From assembly GCA_902558395.1 (NCBI GenBank), contig CACEDS010000003.1, positions 1-64,000 of the forward strand: 64,000 nt of DNA, given 5' to 3'. The notes under the pieces are model-generated. The model did not search any database. It saw only the letters and a program-made list of their open reading frames with translations, and was not told the origin of the DNA. Of the stretch, positions 1 through 8,035 are shown in pieces. Origin of the DNA: an uncultured SAR86 cluster bacterium. Its GTDB lineage: Bacteria; Pseudomonadota; Gammaproteobacteria; Magnimaribacterales; D2472. Numbering within the stretch: position 1 is the first letter of the stretch; the number at the start of each line of letters is the position of its first letter. Position numbers and translations under genes: made by a program.

Positions 1-2
1 TA

Positions 3-290
3 GAGGATAATGCATCAGGTAACGGATTTGGTAATCTCACAATCACAACTGATACAGGTGTTTTATCATTCAAATCTGCACCAGATTATGAAACCAGAAC
101 ATCATATGCAGCTACAGTAGTGGTTTCTGACGGAACTGCTGAAACTCGTCAAGATATCACTATAAATGTAACTAATGATTCTAGTGATGACGACTCTGGA
201 ACTGCAACCGGAACAGGTACTGGAACTGGAACTGGTACTGGAACTGGTACTGGAACTAGCACAGGAACAGGTACTGGAACTGCAACCTAG
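3..290 (+). CDS. C-terminal part of a cadherin-like surface protein with a Gly-Thr repeat tail (5' end outside window)
   Basis: The frame is open from base 3 to a TAG at 288-290, giving 95 residues. It is absent from the ORF track as a plus-strand ORF because its start lies upstream of the window. The first part (NLTITTDTGVLSFKSAPDYE, then a VVVSDG / ITINVTND close) has the pattern of one cadherin-like or Ig-like bacterial repeat, a fold usual in long extracellular adhesins. An acidic SDDDSG hinge follows, then about 30 residues of alternating Gly and Thr to the stop. No anchoring or secretion signal is visible at the C-terminus. The family call rests on a single repeat, so the function of the whole protein is unknown. 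Confidence 0.6.
   Translation, partial: EDNASGNGFGNLTITTDTGVLSFKSAPDYETRTSYAATVVVSDGTAETRQDITINVTNDSSDDDSGTATGTGTGTGTGTGTGTGTSTGTGTGTAT
198..287 (+). repeat. Imperfect GGAACTGGTACT tandem repeat coding for Gly-Thr
   Basis: A low-complexity run built on the 6-base unit GGAACT/GGTACT repeats about fifteen times with a few substitutions (GCAACC, AGCACA). It keeps the reading frame of the cadherin-like gene and gives a (Gly-Thr)n tail. Such arrays can gain or lose units by slippage. Each unit is a multiple of three, so length change would not shift the frame. The minus-strand ORF 102..404 in the track (poly-Ser/Thr/Cys) is only the shadow of this repeat. Confidence 0.85.
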
Positions 291-300
291 TAAATAAGTT

Positions 301-573
301 TTGAGCCTTGGTAAAAAAGATATTGTAAAAAATATCAAATCCAAGGCTCGTATTACATCTAATGATTCAAAATCTTTGCTCGATAGACTATTGTATTTAA
401 TCAAAGATAATCACATGAGTAAAATAAAAATAACAGGTTTTGGAAGCTTTCAAACTCATATTACCCCAGAAAGGCTTGGTAGAAATCCAAAAACTAAAGA
501 AAAATTTGTTATAAGTTCAAGAAGAAAGCTAAGCTTCAAACCATCTAACTCTGTAAAGAAAATTTTAAACTAA
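301..573 (+). CDS. ihfA: Integration host factor alpha subunit (HU/IHF family)
   Basis: This 90-residue protein belongs to the HU/IHF family of nucleoid-associated proteins, which bend DNA as dimers. The beta-arm region reads GRNPKT followed by ISSRRKLSFKPS, closer to IhfA (GRNPKTG..ITARRVVTF) than to HU. The ITGFGSF segment matches the family's KLSGFGNF strand. The start must be TTG at 301, because an in-frame TAA lies just upstream (295-297); no strong Shine-Dalgarno is seen. In many gammaproteobacteria ihfA follows pheT and lies near a tRNA-Pro. The tRNA-Pro is here, but the upstream neighbour is the cadherin-like gene. Assignment as alpha rather than HU or IhfB is likely but rests on the motif alone. 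Confidence 0.85.
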   Translation: MSLGKKDIVKNIKSKARITSNDSKSLLDRLLYLIKDNHMSKIKITGFGSFQTHITPERLGRNPKTKEKFVISSRRKLSFKPSNSVKKILN

Positions 574-576
574 TAT

Positions 577-653
577 TGGTCGGGATGGCCGGATTTGAAC
601 CGACGACCACTACACCCCCAGTGTAGTGCGCTACCAAGCTGCGCTACATCCCG
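577..653 (-). tRNA. tRNA-Pro (anticodon GGG)
   Basis: The reverse complement folds as a full 77-nt cloverleaf. It has a 7-bp acceptor stem CGGGATG/CATCCCG, D stem GCGC/GCGC, anticodon stem CTACA/TGTAG around loop CTGGGGG (anticodon GGG), and T arm GTCGG-TTCAAAT-CCGGC. The discriminator base is A and the 3' CCA is encoded. It reads CCC/CCT proline codons. It lies convergent to ihfA with almost no gap, and its promoter must lie in the short AT-rich stretch before the esterase gene. Confidence 0.97.
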
Positions 654-659
654 TATAAT
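654..659 (+). promoter_or_regulatory. Candidate -10 box (TATAAT) for the carboxylesterase gene
   Basis: A perfect TATAAT begins at the base after the tRNA gene and lies 18 nt before the esterase ATG, predicting a leader of about 12 nt. The -35 region would fall inside the tRNA gene. This call comes from consensus match only. Confidence 0.35.
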
Positions 660-677
660 ATAATTATATTTTTAATT

Positions 678-2468
678 ATGAAAAAGTCTTATTTATATAT
701 CAATCTTATTATACTATTTTCACTAGATGCGCTTGCAATTGATTATTCTATAAGTACCACTTCCGGAATTTCAACTGGATATGTCTCTAATAAAGTTGTT
801 AATTGGGATGATATTCCCTATGCAAAACCTCCTACAGGAGATTTAAGATGGAAAGCACCAAGACTTTTGAATGATTTTGATAATCAAAATATTATTACTC
901 CTCAAAAAGATAACTTCTGCGTTCAAGAGCCATCAGGTTTAGGAGGCTATGATGGGAATGGTTTTTTCTCCGGTCAAGAGGATTGTTTATACCTTGACAT
1001 AAAAAGACCCAATGGGGTTAATGAAGAACTATTGCCTGTAATGTTTTGGATTCATGGTGGCGGCAACACAAGTGGTTTAAAAGATTTATATGATTTTTCA
1101 AAAATGGTTCAAAAATATGATGTTATTGTAGTATCAATCAACTATAGATTGGGGCCATTTGGTTGGTTTACTCATCCATCTATACAAAACTTACAATCAG
1201 GTGTTGATAAAACATCTAATTTTGGAACTTTAGATATAATTGCAGCACTTGAATGGGTGAAACTGAATATTTCACTATTTGGAGGAGACCCTGAAAATAT
1301 CACAATTTTTGGAGAGTCCGCAGGAGGCCACAATGTTTTATCACTATTAGTTGCCAAACAGGCAAGAGGACTTTTTCATAAAGCAATATCTCAATCAGGT
1401 TATACAACAACTTATTCTAAACAAGATGCATACAAGCAAAAGATTAGTTCTTCAACATCTAAACATGCAAGCTGGAATATCGTCAATAAAATTATCAAAG
1501 ATAAATCATTAGATATCATTCAAGAGGATGATAATGTTAATGTAAGGAAAATTCTTAAAAATTTAACAGCAGAAGAATTCTTCAAATATTATTCAAACAA
1601 ACCATCATATGAAAACCTTGCTATTCTTACAGCAGATGAAATCGTCATACCACAAATAGGATTAACTGAGGCTCTTTCAAAATCAGAATATGTATACAAA
1701 ATACCAATCATGGCTGGCTCAAATAAAGATGAAGTTAAGCTATGGCTTGCTTCAGCAGAATACTTTGTAGATTTAGATTACTCTTTTCTTGGATCAATTT
1801 TTGGTGTGCCAAAAGTTATCATAAATGACAAAGACGCCTTTAATGTTTTTAATTCATACAGAAGCAGGGCATGGAAAATAAGGGGAGTAGATGACCCTCT
1901 CAGGAGTCTTTATATTTCGGGTAACAAAGATTTATATGCATATAGATATGACTGGGATGATCATAGAAGATTTATCATTGCTGATTTCAAGGAATTGATA
2001 GGTGCTGCTCATGCTACAGAGATACCTTTACTAACTGGAAACAATAATTTAGTTGGGGATTACGGTTTTTTAATCTATCCAAAAGGCCCATCTAAAAGAT
2101 TTACATCAAATAATATGATGAAATTTTGGACTAACTTTGCAAAATATGGAGAACCTGGAGTATCTACTAACGGTATTGAATGGAAAAAATATAGCGGTCA
2201 AGAGAATATACCATCAAATTATATGGTTTTAGATAACAGAAAAAATCTTAAAATGCATACAGATAAATTTTCTTTTTCTTCACTTATAAAAGATATATAT
2301 TATGAAAATGCTTTAACAAATTTAGAAAAATGTGTTGTTTTACTTCAGATGCTTACGTATGTTGGCGATGATTTATATGATGAATATGTTAATCAGTATC
2401 CGGGTAAGTGCGACAGGGCTGAGTCTGAGCAATTTCTAAAAGATAATGCCAGTTTTATAGATTACTAA
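678..2468 (+). CDS. Secreted type-B carboxylesterase (alpha/beta hydrolase)
   Basis: This 596-residue protein hydrolyses carboxylic esters; the substrate cannot be read from sequence. An N-terminal signal peptide (MKKSYLYINLIILFSLDALA) predicts export. Carboxylesterase type-B signatures are present: EDCLYLDI near residue 101, an HGGGN oxyanion-hole loop near 126, and the nucleophile elbow FGESAGG with Ser214. An acidic residue in GSNKDE and a His in GAAHATE are the likely rest of the triad. The length is slightly above the usual 500-550 because of a C-terminal extension of about 60 residues with two cysteines. It stands alone, with the convergent TerB-like gene starting 4 nt after its stop. 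Confidence 0.88.
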   Translation: MKKSYLYINLIILFSLDALAIDYSISTTSGISTGYVSNKVVNWDDIPYAKPPTGDLRWKAPRLLNDFDNQNIITPQKDNFCVQEPSGLGGYDGNGFFSGQEDCLYLDIKRPNGVNEELLPVMFWIHGGGNTSGLKDLYDFSKMVQKYDVIVVSINYRLGPFGWFTHPSIQNLQSGVDKTSNFGTLDIIAALEWVKLNISLFGGDPENITIFGESAGGHNVLSLLVAKQARGLFHKAISQSGYTTTYSKQDAYKQKISSSTSKHASWNIVNKIIKDKSLDIIQEDDNVNVRKILKNLTAEEFFKYYSNKPSYENLAILTADEIVIPQIGLTEALSKSEYVYKIPIMAGSNKDEVKLWLASAEYFVDLDYSFLGSIFGVPKVIINDKDAFNVFNSYRSRAWKIRGVDDPLRSLYISGNKDLYAYRYDWDDHRRFIIADFKELIGAAHATEIPLLTGNNNLVGDYGFLIYPKGPSKRFTSNNMMKFWTNFAKYGEPGVSTNGIEWKKYSGQENIPSNYMVLDNRKNLKMHTDKFSFSSLIKDIYYENALTNLEKCVVLLQMLTYVGDDLYDEYVNQYPGKCDRAESEQFLKDNASFIDY

Positions 2469-2472
2469 GATT

Positions 2473-2910
2473 TTAATTTCTATTTTTTGATGAGTCCTTT
2501 ATTTTTAAGACTTCAATATCTTTAATTTTTATCAGGTCTGCAATTCTTCTTATTAGTCTCTCTTCGCTTACCTCGAGAATTTTATCAGCATATGCCACGT
2601 CAAAAAGGAATCGTATCAAAGATAATTTGTCTTCCTTAGTATAGTCCTTATTAATATCGCTAATAAATTCATAAAAGGACACACTATTTTTAGAGTATTC
2701 TTCAATTATTGTCAGAATTTTTTCTTCTTTTTTACCAACCTTAGTACAAATTTTTCTTATTTCATCATAAAGTAGCTTAAGCTCAGATTCTGAAATATCT
2801 CCGTCAGACCTAGCAACTTCATAGGCTAATATGCAAGCAGTTAATTCAATATCAAAATTGCTTTCATTTTTTTTAGCAGATTGAGTTTTTTTCTTAAAAA
2901 AATTGAACAT
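2473..2910 (-). CDS. TerB-family protein (tellurite-resistance TerB-like domain)
   Basis: A 145-residue, mostly helical, acidic protein with a basic N-terminus (MFNFFKKK). The core has the two TerB-like helical repeats with acidic pairs: ACILAYEVARSDGDISESE and, later, FLFDVAYADKILEVSEE. In this family the D-x-D/E positions are thought to bind metal. Its actual role here is unknown; tellurite resistance should not be assumed. It lies 2 nt downstream of the WecA-like gene on the same strand, so the two are probably cotranscribed. Confidence 0.7.
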   Translation of the reverse strand: MFNFFKKKTQSAKKNESNFDIELTACILAYEVARSDGDISESELKLLYDEIRKICTKVGKKEEKILTIIEEYSKNSVSFYEFISDINKDYTKEDKLSLIRFLFDVAYADKILEVSEERLIRRIADLIKIKDIEVLKIKDSSKNRN

Positions 2911-2912
2911 AT

Positions 2913-3971
2913 CTAGTGCACTAACTTTGATTTGAGGTTTTTAAATCCATATGCATAGATGTAATAAAAAGAAGCATATATAATGAATATCAGTGTTGAA
3001 ACCCACGTCTCAAAATTATTTTCCAAGGTTATTCCGAGCAATCCTGTACATAGAGATATTATCAATATAATACCCAAAGAGCCCTCAGATGTATAATTAT
3101 TCATTAGTTTGTGGTGAATATGATCCCTTCCTGGTGATGCGATGCTAATTCCTCTTACAAGCCTTGAAAAAATCAGACCAATACAGTCTAGAAGAGGTAT
3201 TGAAACAAACCATAGCATTGTAATAGCTTCAACCTGATATATTGTATTTTGAGAAGAATAAATAGCGCACCATGCTACCCAGAAACCTATAAGATTTGAA
3301 CCACTATCTCCAAGAAAAACTCCTCTTTTCTTGCCAAAGAATCTAAGATTAAAAATTAAAAAGCCAATCATCGATCCAATAATTATTATTAGCACTGAGT
3401 CATACATTAGTCCTGAATAAAATCCAATAAACAATAATGCCATAATTGCTGAGCCTGCACATAATCCATTGATGCCATCAATCATGTTAAAGGCATTCAT
3501 TATTCCTACAACACAAAAAATAGTGAATGGTATGCTCAAAAAGCCTAATTGAATTTCACCTAAACCAAATAAATTACCAAGATTAGAAAGATATACATCT
3601 GTTGAAAAAATGACATATAAGCTCAACATAATTTGAATAATGAGCCTATAAAAGGGACGCAAACTTTTGAGGTCATCAATTAAAAATAAGAGTAAGAGAG
3701 GTATGGAGGCTATATAAAGCTTTTGACTAAATTCAGGCATATAACCTTTGAGGTTATTCATATCTAAATATATTTCTGTAGAAATAATTACAGCTAAAAG
3801 TATGCCAATACCTCCAGTAAGAGGCGTTGCTCTTTTATGAAATTTTCTGCTTCTGTCTGGTATATCTACAAGTAATTTTTTTTCTTTGGCAAAGTTACGC
3901 AAGACAGAATTAATAGCCAAAGAAGCCATTATGCTTATAATTAGATAATCTATGATTATATTTAATTCCAT
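2913..3971 (-). CDS. Undecaprenyl-phosphate GlcNAc-1-phosphate transferase family (WecA/MraY-like)
   Basis: A polytopic inner-membrane protein of 352 residues with about ten hydrophobic segments. It transfers a sugar-1-phosphate from UDP-sugar to undecaprenyl phosphate, the first step of O-antigen or related glycan synthesis. Family motifs are clear: a cytoplasmic DD pair (LFLIDDLKSL), NMIDGINGL, FLGDSGSN and the C-terminal GRDHIHHKL. The ORF track starts 28 codons earlier (4055), only 8 nt from the divergent gene. I prefer the ATG at 3971 (MELNIIIDYL), where homologous N-terminal membrane helices begin and room is left for a promoter. The exact sugar is not determinable. Confidence 0.87.
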   Translation of the reverse strand: MELNIIIDYLIISIMASLAINSVLRNFAKEKKLLVDIPDRSRKFHKRATPLTGGIGILLAVIISTEIYLDMNNLKGYMPEFSQKLYIASIPLLLLFLIDDLKSLRPFYRLIIQIMLSLYVIFSTDVYLSNLGNLFGLGEIQLGFLSIPFTIFCVVGIMNAFNMIDGINGLCAGSAIMALLFIGFYSGLMYDSVLIIIIGSMIGFLIFNLRFFGKKRGVFLGDSGSNLIGFWVAWCAIYSSQNTIYQVEAITMLWFVSIPLLDCIGLIFSRLVRGISIASPGRDHIHHKLMNNYTSEGSLGIILIISLCTGLLGITLENNFETWVSTLIFIIYASFYYIYAYGFKNLKSKLVH

Positions 3972-4034
3972 TGCGTTAGATTTTACATTTTTTATTAATA
4001 ATATTGTTAATTCTAGCTTAAATAAATGTTTTTT

Positions 4035-4040
4035 TATAAT
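4035..4040 (+). promoter_or_regulatory. Candidate -10 box (TATAAT) for the inositol-phosphatase-family gene
   Basis: A perfect TATAAT lies 23 nt before the ATG at 4064, in the divergent gap between the WecA-like gene and this one. The -35 is poor (AT-rich). Consensus match only. Confidence 0.35.
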
Positions 4041-4063
4041 ACATTTAAACAGCAAAAAATCTT

Positions 4064-4813
4064 ATGGATATAGACTTTAGTAGAGAATTAAAAATTGCTA
4101 AAAAAGCAGCCTTAAACGCTGGAAATTTTCTTAGAAAAAATAAAGATAATTTAAATAAAACAATATCTTCAACAAAAAGAGATATTAAACTGCAGGCTGA
4201 TATTGAGGCAGAAAAAATTATAAAAGATATTATTAAAAATGATTCTAATTTTGGAATATTAGCTGAAGAAAGTGGAATATCATCTAAGGAATCTTATAAA
4301 AACTTATGGGTTGTTGATCCTCTTGATGGAACAGCTAATTATTCTAGAAGTATACCTTTATGTTGTGTTTCGATAGCTATGTTATCAGATGCCAAACCAG
4401 TCTTGGGCGTTATTTATGATTTTAATAATGATGAGCTTTACGAGGGATCAATCAATACAAGTGCTTGCTTAAATGGTCGATCAATAGCAGTTTCTAAAAC
4501 TAAAAAAACCCAAGAAGGTGTTTTGGTAACTGGACTACCTAATAATACTGATTATTCTGATGAAGCCATGATGGAAATGATTAAAAATTTTCAAAATTGG
4601 CGAAAAGTTAGAATGATTGGCTCAGCAGCTTTAGCTTCGGTCTATGTAGCTTCTGGTAAAGCTGATTTATATATGGAAAATAAATCCTATTTATGGGATA
4701 TCGCTGCTGGCGCGGCTATTGTAAATGCTGCTGGTGGTGAGGCATTGATTTTAAATCAAAATGAAAAATTTCAAGTTGATGTCCATTTTTCAAATTCCTT
4801 AATAAAAACTTAA
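4064..4813 (+). CDS. Inositol-monophosphatase family phosphatase (SuhB/CysQ type)
   Basis: A 249-residue Mg-dependent phosphatase. Metal-binding motifs are intact: LAEESG near residue 65, WVVDPLDGTANYSR near 85 (motif A) and LWDIAAGAAIVNAAGGE near 212 (motif B). Family members dephosphorylate inositol-1-phosphate, PAP/PAPS or other sugar phosphates, and the sequence alone does not choose between SuhB, CysQ and HisN-type roles. The next gene (photolyase) starts 9 nt after its stop, so the pair is probably one transcript. Confidence 0.88.
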   Translation: MDIDFSRELKIAKKAALNAGNFLRKNKDNLNKTISSTKRDIKLQADIEAEKIIKDIIKNDSNFGILAEESGISSKESYKNLWVVDPLDGTANYSRSIPLCCVSIAMLSDAKPVLGVIYDFNNDELYEGSINTSACLNGRSIAVSKTKKTQEGVLVTGLPNNTDYSDEAMMEMIKNFQNWRKVRMIGSAALASVYVASGKADLYMENKSYLWDIAAGAAIVNAAGGEALILNQNEKFQVDVHFSNSLIKT

Positions 4814-4822
4814 TTAAATTCT

Positions 4823-6238
4823 ATGGAGGCGTTAGTATGGTTTAGAAGTGATTTACGACTTGAAGACAATCCCGCTCTTCGAAATGCATTTGAAAATTCT
4901 GAAAAGGTACATGCAATATTTATTTTTTCAAAGAAACAGCTCGAAAAACATAATGAAGCTAACGTTAAAATAGATTTCATAATAAAGAACTTAATTCAAC
5001 TTGAAAAAAAACTAACAGAACTCAATGTTCCATTAACAGTAATTAAAAGTGATGGTTTTTATAGTGATGCTTCTTTGATTGGAGAATTTATAGACAAGAA
5101 AAATATTGATAAAATCTTTTGGAATAACCAATTTGGAGAAGATGAAGCCATTAGGGATAGACAGGTTATAAGTCATCTAGAAAGTAAAAATATAAATGTT
5201 AATATTTTTAATGATCAAATGGTATATGAGCCGGGCTTTTTAAAAACAGGACAGGGACTTCCTTACTCTGTTTTCACGCCTTTTAAGAGAAAGTGGATAG
5301 AAAATTTTGAAATGGACTTTTTAGATATTGAATACCAATATCAATCTAGAAAAAATCTTAATTATTTATCAAATTTAAAGGATTTTGATTTTAATTTTGA
5401 AACCACCCACCAAGTTAATATGAATTTATGGCCTGCTGGAGAGGATGAGGCAGAGGCAAGATTACTTAAATTCCTTGATGAGAAAGCAATTAAATATTCG
5501 AAAAATAGAAATGATCCAATTGTAGATGGCACAAGTAGAATTTCACCTTATTTGGCCTCAGGAGTTATTTCATCAAAAAAATGCATCTTAGAAGCATTAA
5601 AAATTAATAATTTTGAATTTAGTTCAGGGCATATTGGTGTAACCAAATGGATAGACGAAATTGTTTGGAGAGAATTTTATAAAAATATTATGTTCTCTTT
5701 TCCAAAAGTTAGTAGGGGTCAGCCATTTCAAGATTACTCAAAAAAAATTGAATGGAGATATAGCGAGGAGGAATTTACTGCATGGAAAGAGGGTATGACT
5801 GGATTTCCAATTGTTGATGCAGCTATGAGACAGCTTCATCATGAAGGCTGGATGCATAATAGGCTTCGTATGGTTGTCGCAATGTTTTTTACAAAAAACA
5901 TGCTTCACGATTGGAGGTTAGGAGAAGCATATTTTATGCAAAATTTAATTGATGGAGACTTTGCATCTAATAATGGTGGTTGGCAGTGGAGCAGCTCTAC
6001 GGGCACAGATGCAGCTCCATATTTTAGAATTTTTAACCCAATAACCCAGTCAACGAACTTTGATAAGGAAGGGTTATTTATAAAAAAATATGTTCCTGAA
6101 TTAAAAGATTTAGATAAATCAATTATTCATAATCCTCCAAAAGAGCACAGAAAGTATTGCAATTACCCAGAACCAATTTTAGACCTAAAAGAATCAAGAT
6201 TAAGGGCAATTGAAGCCTTTAAAATAGCTAAATCTTAA
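4823..6238 (+). CDS. phrB: Deoxyribodipyrimidine photo-lyase (class I CPD photolyase)
   Basis: A 471-residue flavoprotein that repairs cyclobutane pyrimidine dimers using blue light. The N-terminal Rossmann antenna domain opens with EALVWFRSDLRLEDNPAL. The C-terminal FAD domain carries WMHNRLRMVVAMFFTKNMLHDWRLGE and NNGGWQWSSSTGTDAAPYFRIFNP, nearly the class I signature. Length matches E. coli PhrB (472). The type of antenna cofactor cannot be fixed from these motifs. A photolyase fits life in sunlit surface water. Confidence 0.95.
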   Translation: MEALVWFRSDLRLEDNPALRNAFENSEKVHAIFIFSKKQLEKHNEANVKIDFIIKNLIQLEKKLTELNVPLTVIKSDGFYSDASLIGEFIDKKNIDKIFWNNQFGEDEAIRDRQVISHLESKNINVNIFNDQMVYEPGFLKTGQGLPYSVFTPFKRKWIENFEMDFLDIEYQYQSRKNLNYLSNLKDFDFNFETTHQVNMNLWPAGEDEAEARLLKFLDEKAIKYSKNRNDPIVDGTSRISPYLASGVISSKKCILEALKINNFEFSSGHIGVTKWIDEIVWREFYKNIMFSFPKVSRGQPFQDYSKKIEWRYSEEEFTAWKEGMTGFPIVDAAMRQLHHEGWMHNRLRMVVAMFFTKNMLHDWRLGEAYFMQNLIDGDFASNNGGWQWSSSTGTDAAPYFRIFNPITQSTNFDKEGLFIKKYVPELKDLDKSIIHNPPKEHRKYCNYPEPILDLKESRLRAIEAFKIAKS

Positions 6239-6321
6239 AGTTAAATTCCATAGTTTAGTAAGAAAACTTTATGTATACTTTGTGCATTAATTTATATATT
6301 TAAACTGGGGAGTATATAGAT

Positions 6322-7995
6322 ATGCACAAAACTGATTTAGAAATTGCTAATAATGCTTCAAAAAAACATATTAAAGATGTTGCCTTATCTTTGAATATTC
6401 CTGAGGAAGCTTTAATTGTTTATGGTAATGATAAGGCAAAAATTAATTATGAATTTTTAGACTCCTGTAAAAATAAAAAAGACGGTAAATTAATTTTGGT
6501 GACTGCTATCTCTCCAACACCCGCAGGAGAGGGTAAGACAACAACAAGTGTTGGTCTTGTTGATGGACTTTGTCATATAGGAAAAAAAGCAATGATCTGT
6601 TTAAGGGAACCAAGCCTTGGTCCTTGTTTTGGGATGAAGGGTGGAGCTGCTGGTGGTGGTTATGCTCAGGTAGTACCAATGACAGACATAAACCTGCATT
6701 TCACAGGAGATTTTCATGCAATTGGTGCTGCTCATAATCTTTTATCAGCAATTATTGACAATCATATACATTGGGAAAATAGCTTAAATATAGATCCAAG
6801 AAGAATAACATGGAGACGTGTTGTGGATATGAATGATAGATCTTTAAGAGATATAACATGTGGATTGGGTGGAACTGGTAATGGAATACCTAGACAAAGT
6901 GGTTTTGATATCACTGTGGCTTCAGAGATCATGGCTGTTTTTTGTTTAGCAAGTGATCTTGAAGATTTGCAAGAAAGAATAGGAAATATTGTAGTTGGTT
7001 ATACAAGAAAACAAGAACCAGTAAAAGTTTCGCAATTAAATGCACAAGGAGCTATAACAGCTTTATTGAGAGATGCATTTCAACCAAACTTAGTTCAAAC
7101 TCTTGAGAATAATCCAGCATTTATGCATGGAGGACCATTTGCAAATATTGCACATGGCTGTAATTCAGTTATGGCAACTAAAAGCGCTCTTAAAGTCGCC
7201 GATTATGTTGTAACAGAAGCTGGCTTTGGTGCAGATTTAGGAGCTGAAAAATTTTTTGATATTAAATGTAGAAAAGCAGGTTTATCTCCAGATGCAGTTG
7301 TTCTTGTGGCTACCACTAAAGCTCTAAAAATGCATGGTGGAGTTAAAAAAGATGATTTAAAAGATGAAAATATTAAAGCTATTAAAGATGGTTGTAAAAA
7401 TCTAGAAAGACACATACAAAATATTGCTAAATTTGGAGTGCCGGTTACCGTTGCTATTAATGAATATTACACAGATACAAAAGATGAACATAAAGAAATA
7501 ATCGATTTCTGTCAGAATCTAGGAGTAGTATGTAAAATATCATCACATTGGTCCGATGGTGGAAAAGGTGCCGCAGATTTAGCAACTCATGTTGCAGAAT
7601 TGGCTGAAAGCAATAGCGCTTCATTTAAAACTTTATATGATGATGGTATGCCATTGTGGAAAAAAACTGAACATATTGCTAGTAACATTTATGGGGCTTC
7701 AGGAATTATTGCCGATAAAAAAGTTAGAAATAAATTTAAGAAATTAGAAGAAGATGGTTATGGAAACTATCCTATTTGCATGGCAAAAACACAATATAGT
7801 TTTTCAACTGATCCATTGTTAATGGGCGCACCGTCAGGGCATGAGGTTCCAATAAGAGAAGTAAGGTTATGCTCGGGAGCTGAGTTTATTGTTGTAATTT
7901 GTGGAGAGATAATGACTATGCCTGGCCTCCCAAGAAAACCAGCATCTGAGAATATTGGAGTAGATAAAAATAAGAATATAGAAGGCTTATTTTAA
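6322..7995 (+). CDS. fhs: Formate--tetrahydrofolate ligase
   Basis: A 557-residue ATP-dependent enzyme joining formate to tetrahydrofolate to give 10-formyl-THF, which feeds purine synthesis and formylation. The ATP loop [14 protein letters not shown] is near residue 69. The conserved [24 protein letters not shown] and the C-terminal [15 protein letters not shown] blocks are intact, and the length is the family norm. A strong Shine-Dalgarno (GGGGAG) lies 8 nt before the ATG. It stands alone with 83 nt upstream; no folate riboswitch is recognisable there. Confidence 0.96.
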   Translation: MHKTDLEIANNASKKHIKDVALSLNIPEEALIVYGNDKAKINYEFLDSCKNKKDGKLILVTAISPTPAGEGKTTTSVGLVDGLCHIGKKAMICLREPSLGPCFGMKGGAAGGGYAQVVPMTDINLHFTGDFHAIGAAHNLLSAIIDNHIHWENSLNIDPRRITWRRVVDMNDRSLRDITCGLGGTGNGIPRQSGFDITVASEIMAVFCLASDLEDLQERIGNIVVGYTRKQEPVKVSQLNAQGAITALLRDAFQPNLVQTLENNPAFMHGGPFANIAHGCNSVMATKSALKVADYVVTEAGFGADLGAEKFFDIKCRKAGLSPDAVVLVATTKALKMHGGVKKDDLKDENIKAIKDGCKNLERHIQNIAKFGVPVTVAINEYYTDTKDEHKEIIDFCQNLGVVCKISSHWSDGGKGAADLATHVAELAESNSASFKTLYDDGMPLWKKTEHIASNIYGASGIIADKKVRNKFKKLEEDGYGNYPICMAKTQYSFSTDPLLMGAPSGHEVPIREVRLCSGAEFIVVICGEIMTMPGLPRKPASENIGVDKNKNIEGLF

Positions 7996-8035
7996 ATATT
8001 TTGTATAATATTTTGCTGACTTATTGAGGTTTAAA

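Noticed and set aside
102-404. Minus-strand ORF rich in Ser, Cys and Thr
   Set aside because: It is the reverse reading of the GGAACT repeat and ihfA; the low complexity comes from the repeat and no start signal supports it.
2473-2910. Tellurite resistance determinant
   Set aside because: Only a single TerB-like domain is present and no other ter gene is near; the domain occurs in many unrelated contexts.
6239-6321. Folate (THF) riboswitch before fhs
   Set aside because: The 83-nt gap lacks the conserved cores of known THF riboswitches; only a good Shine-Dalgarno is visible.
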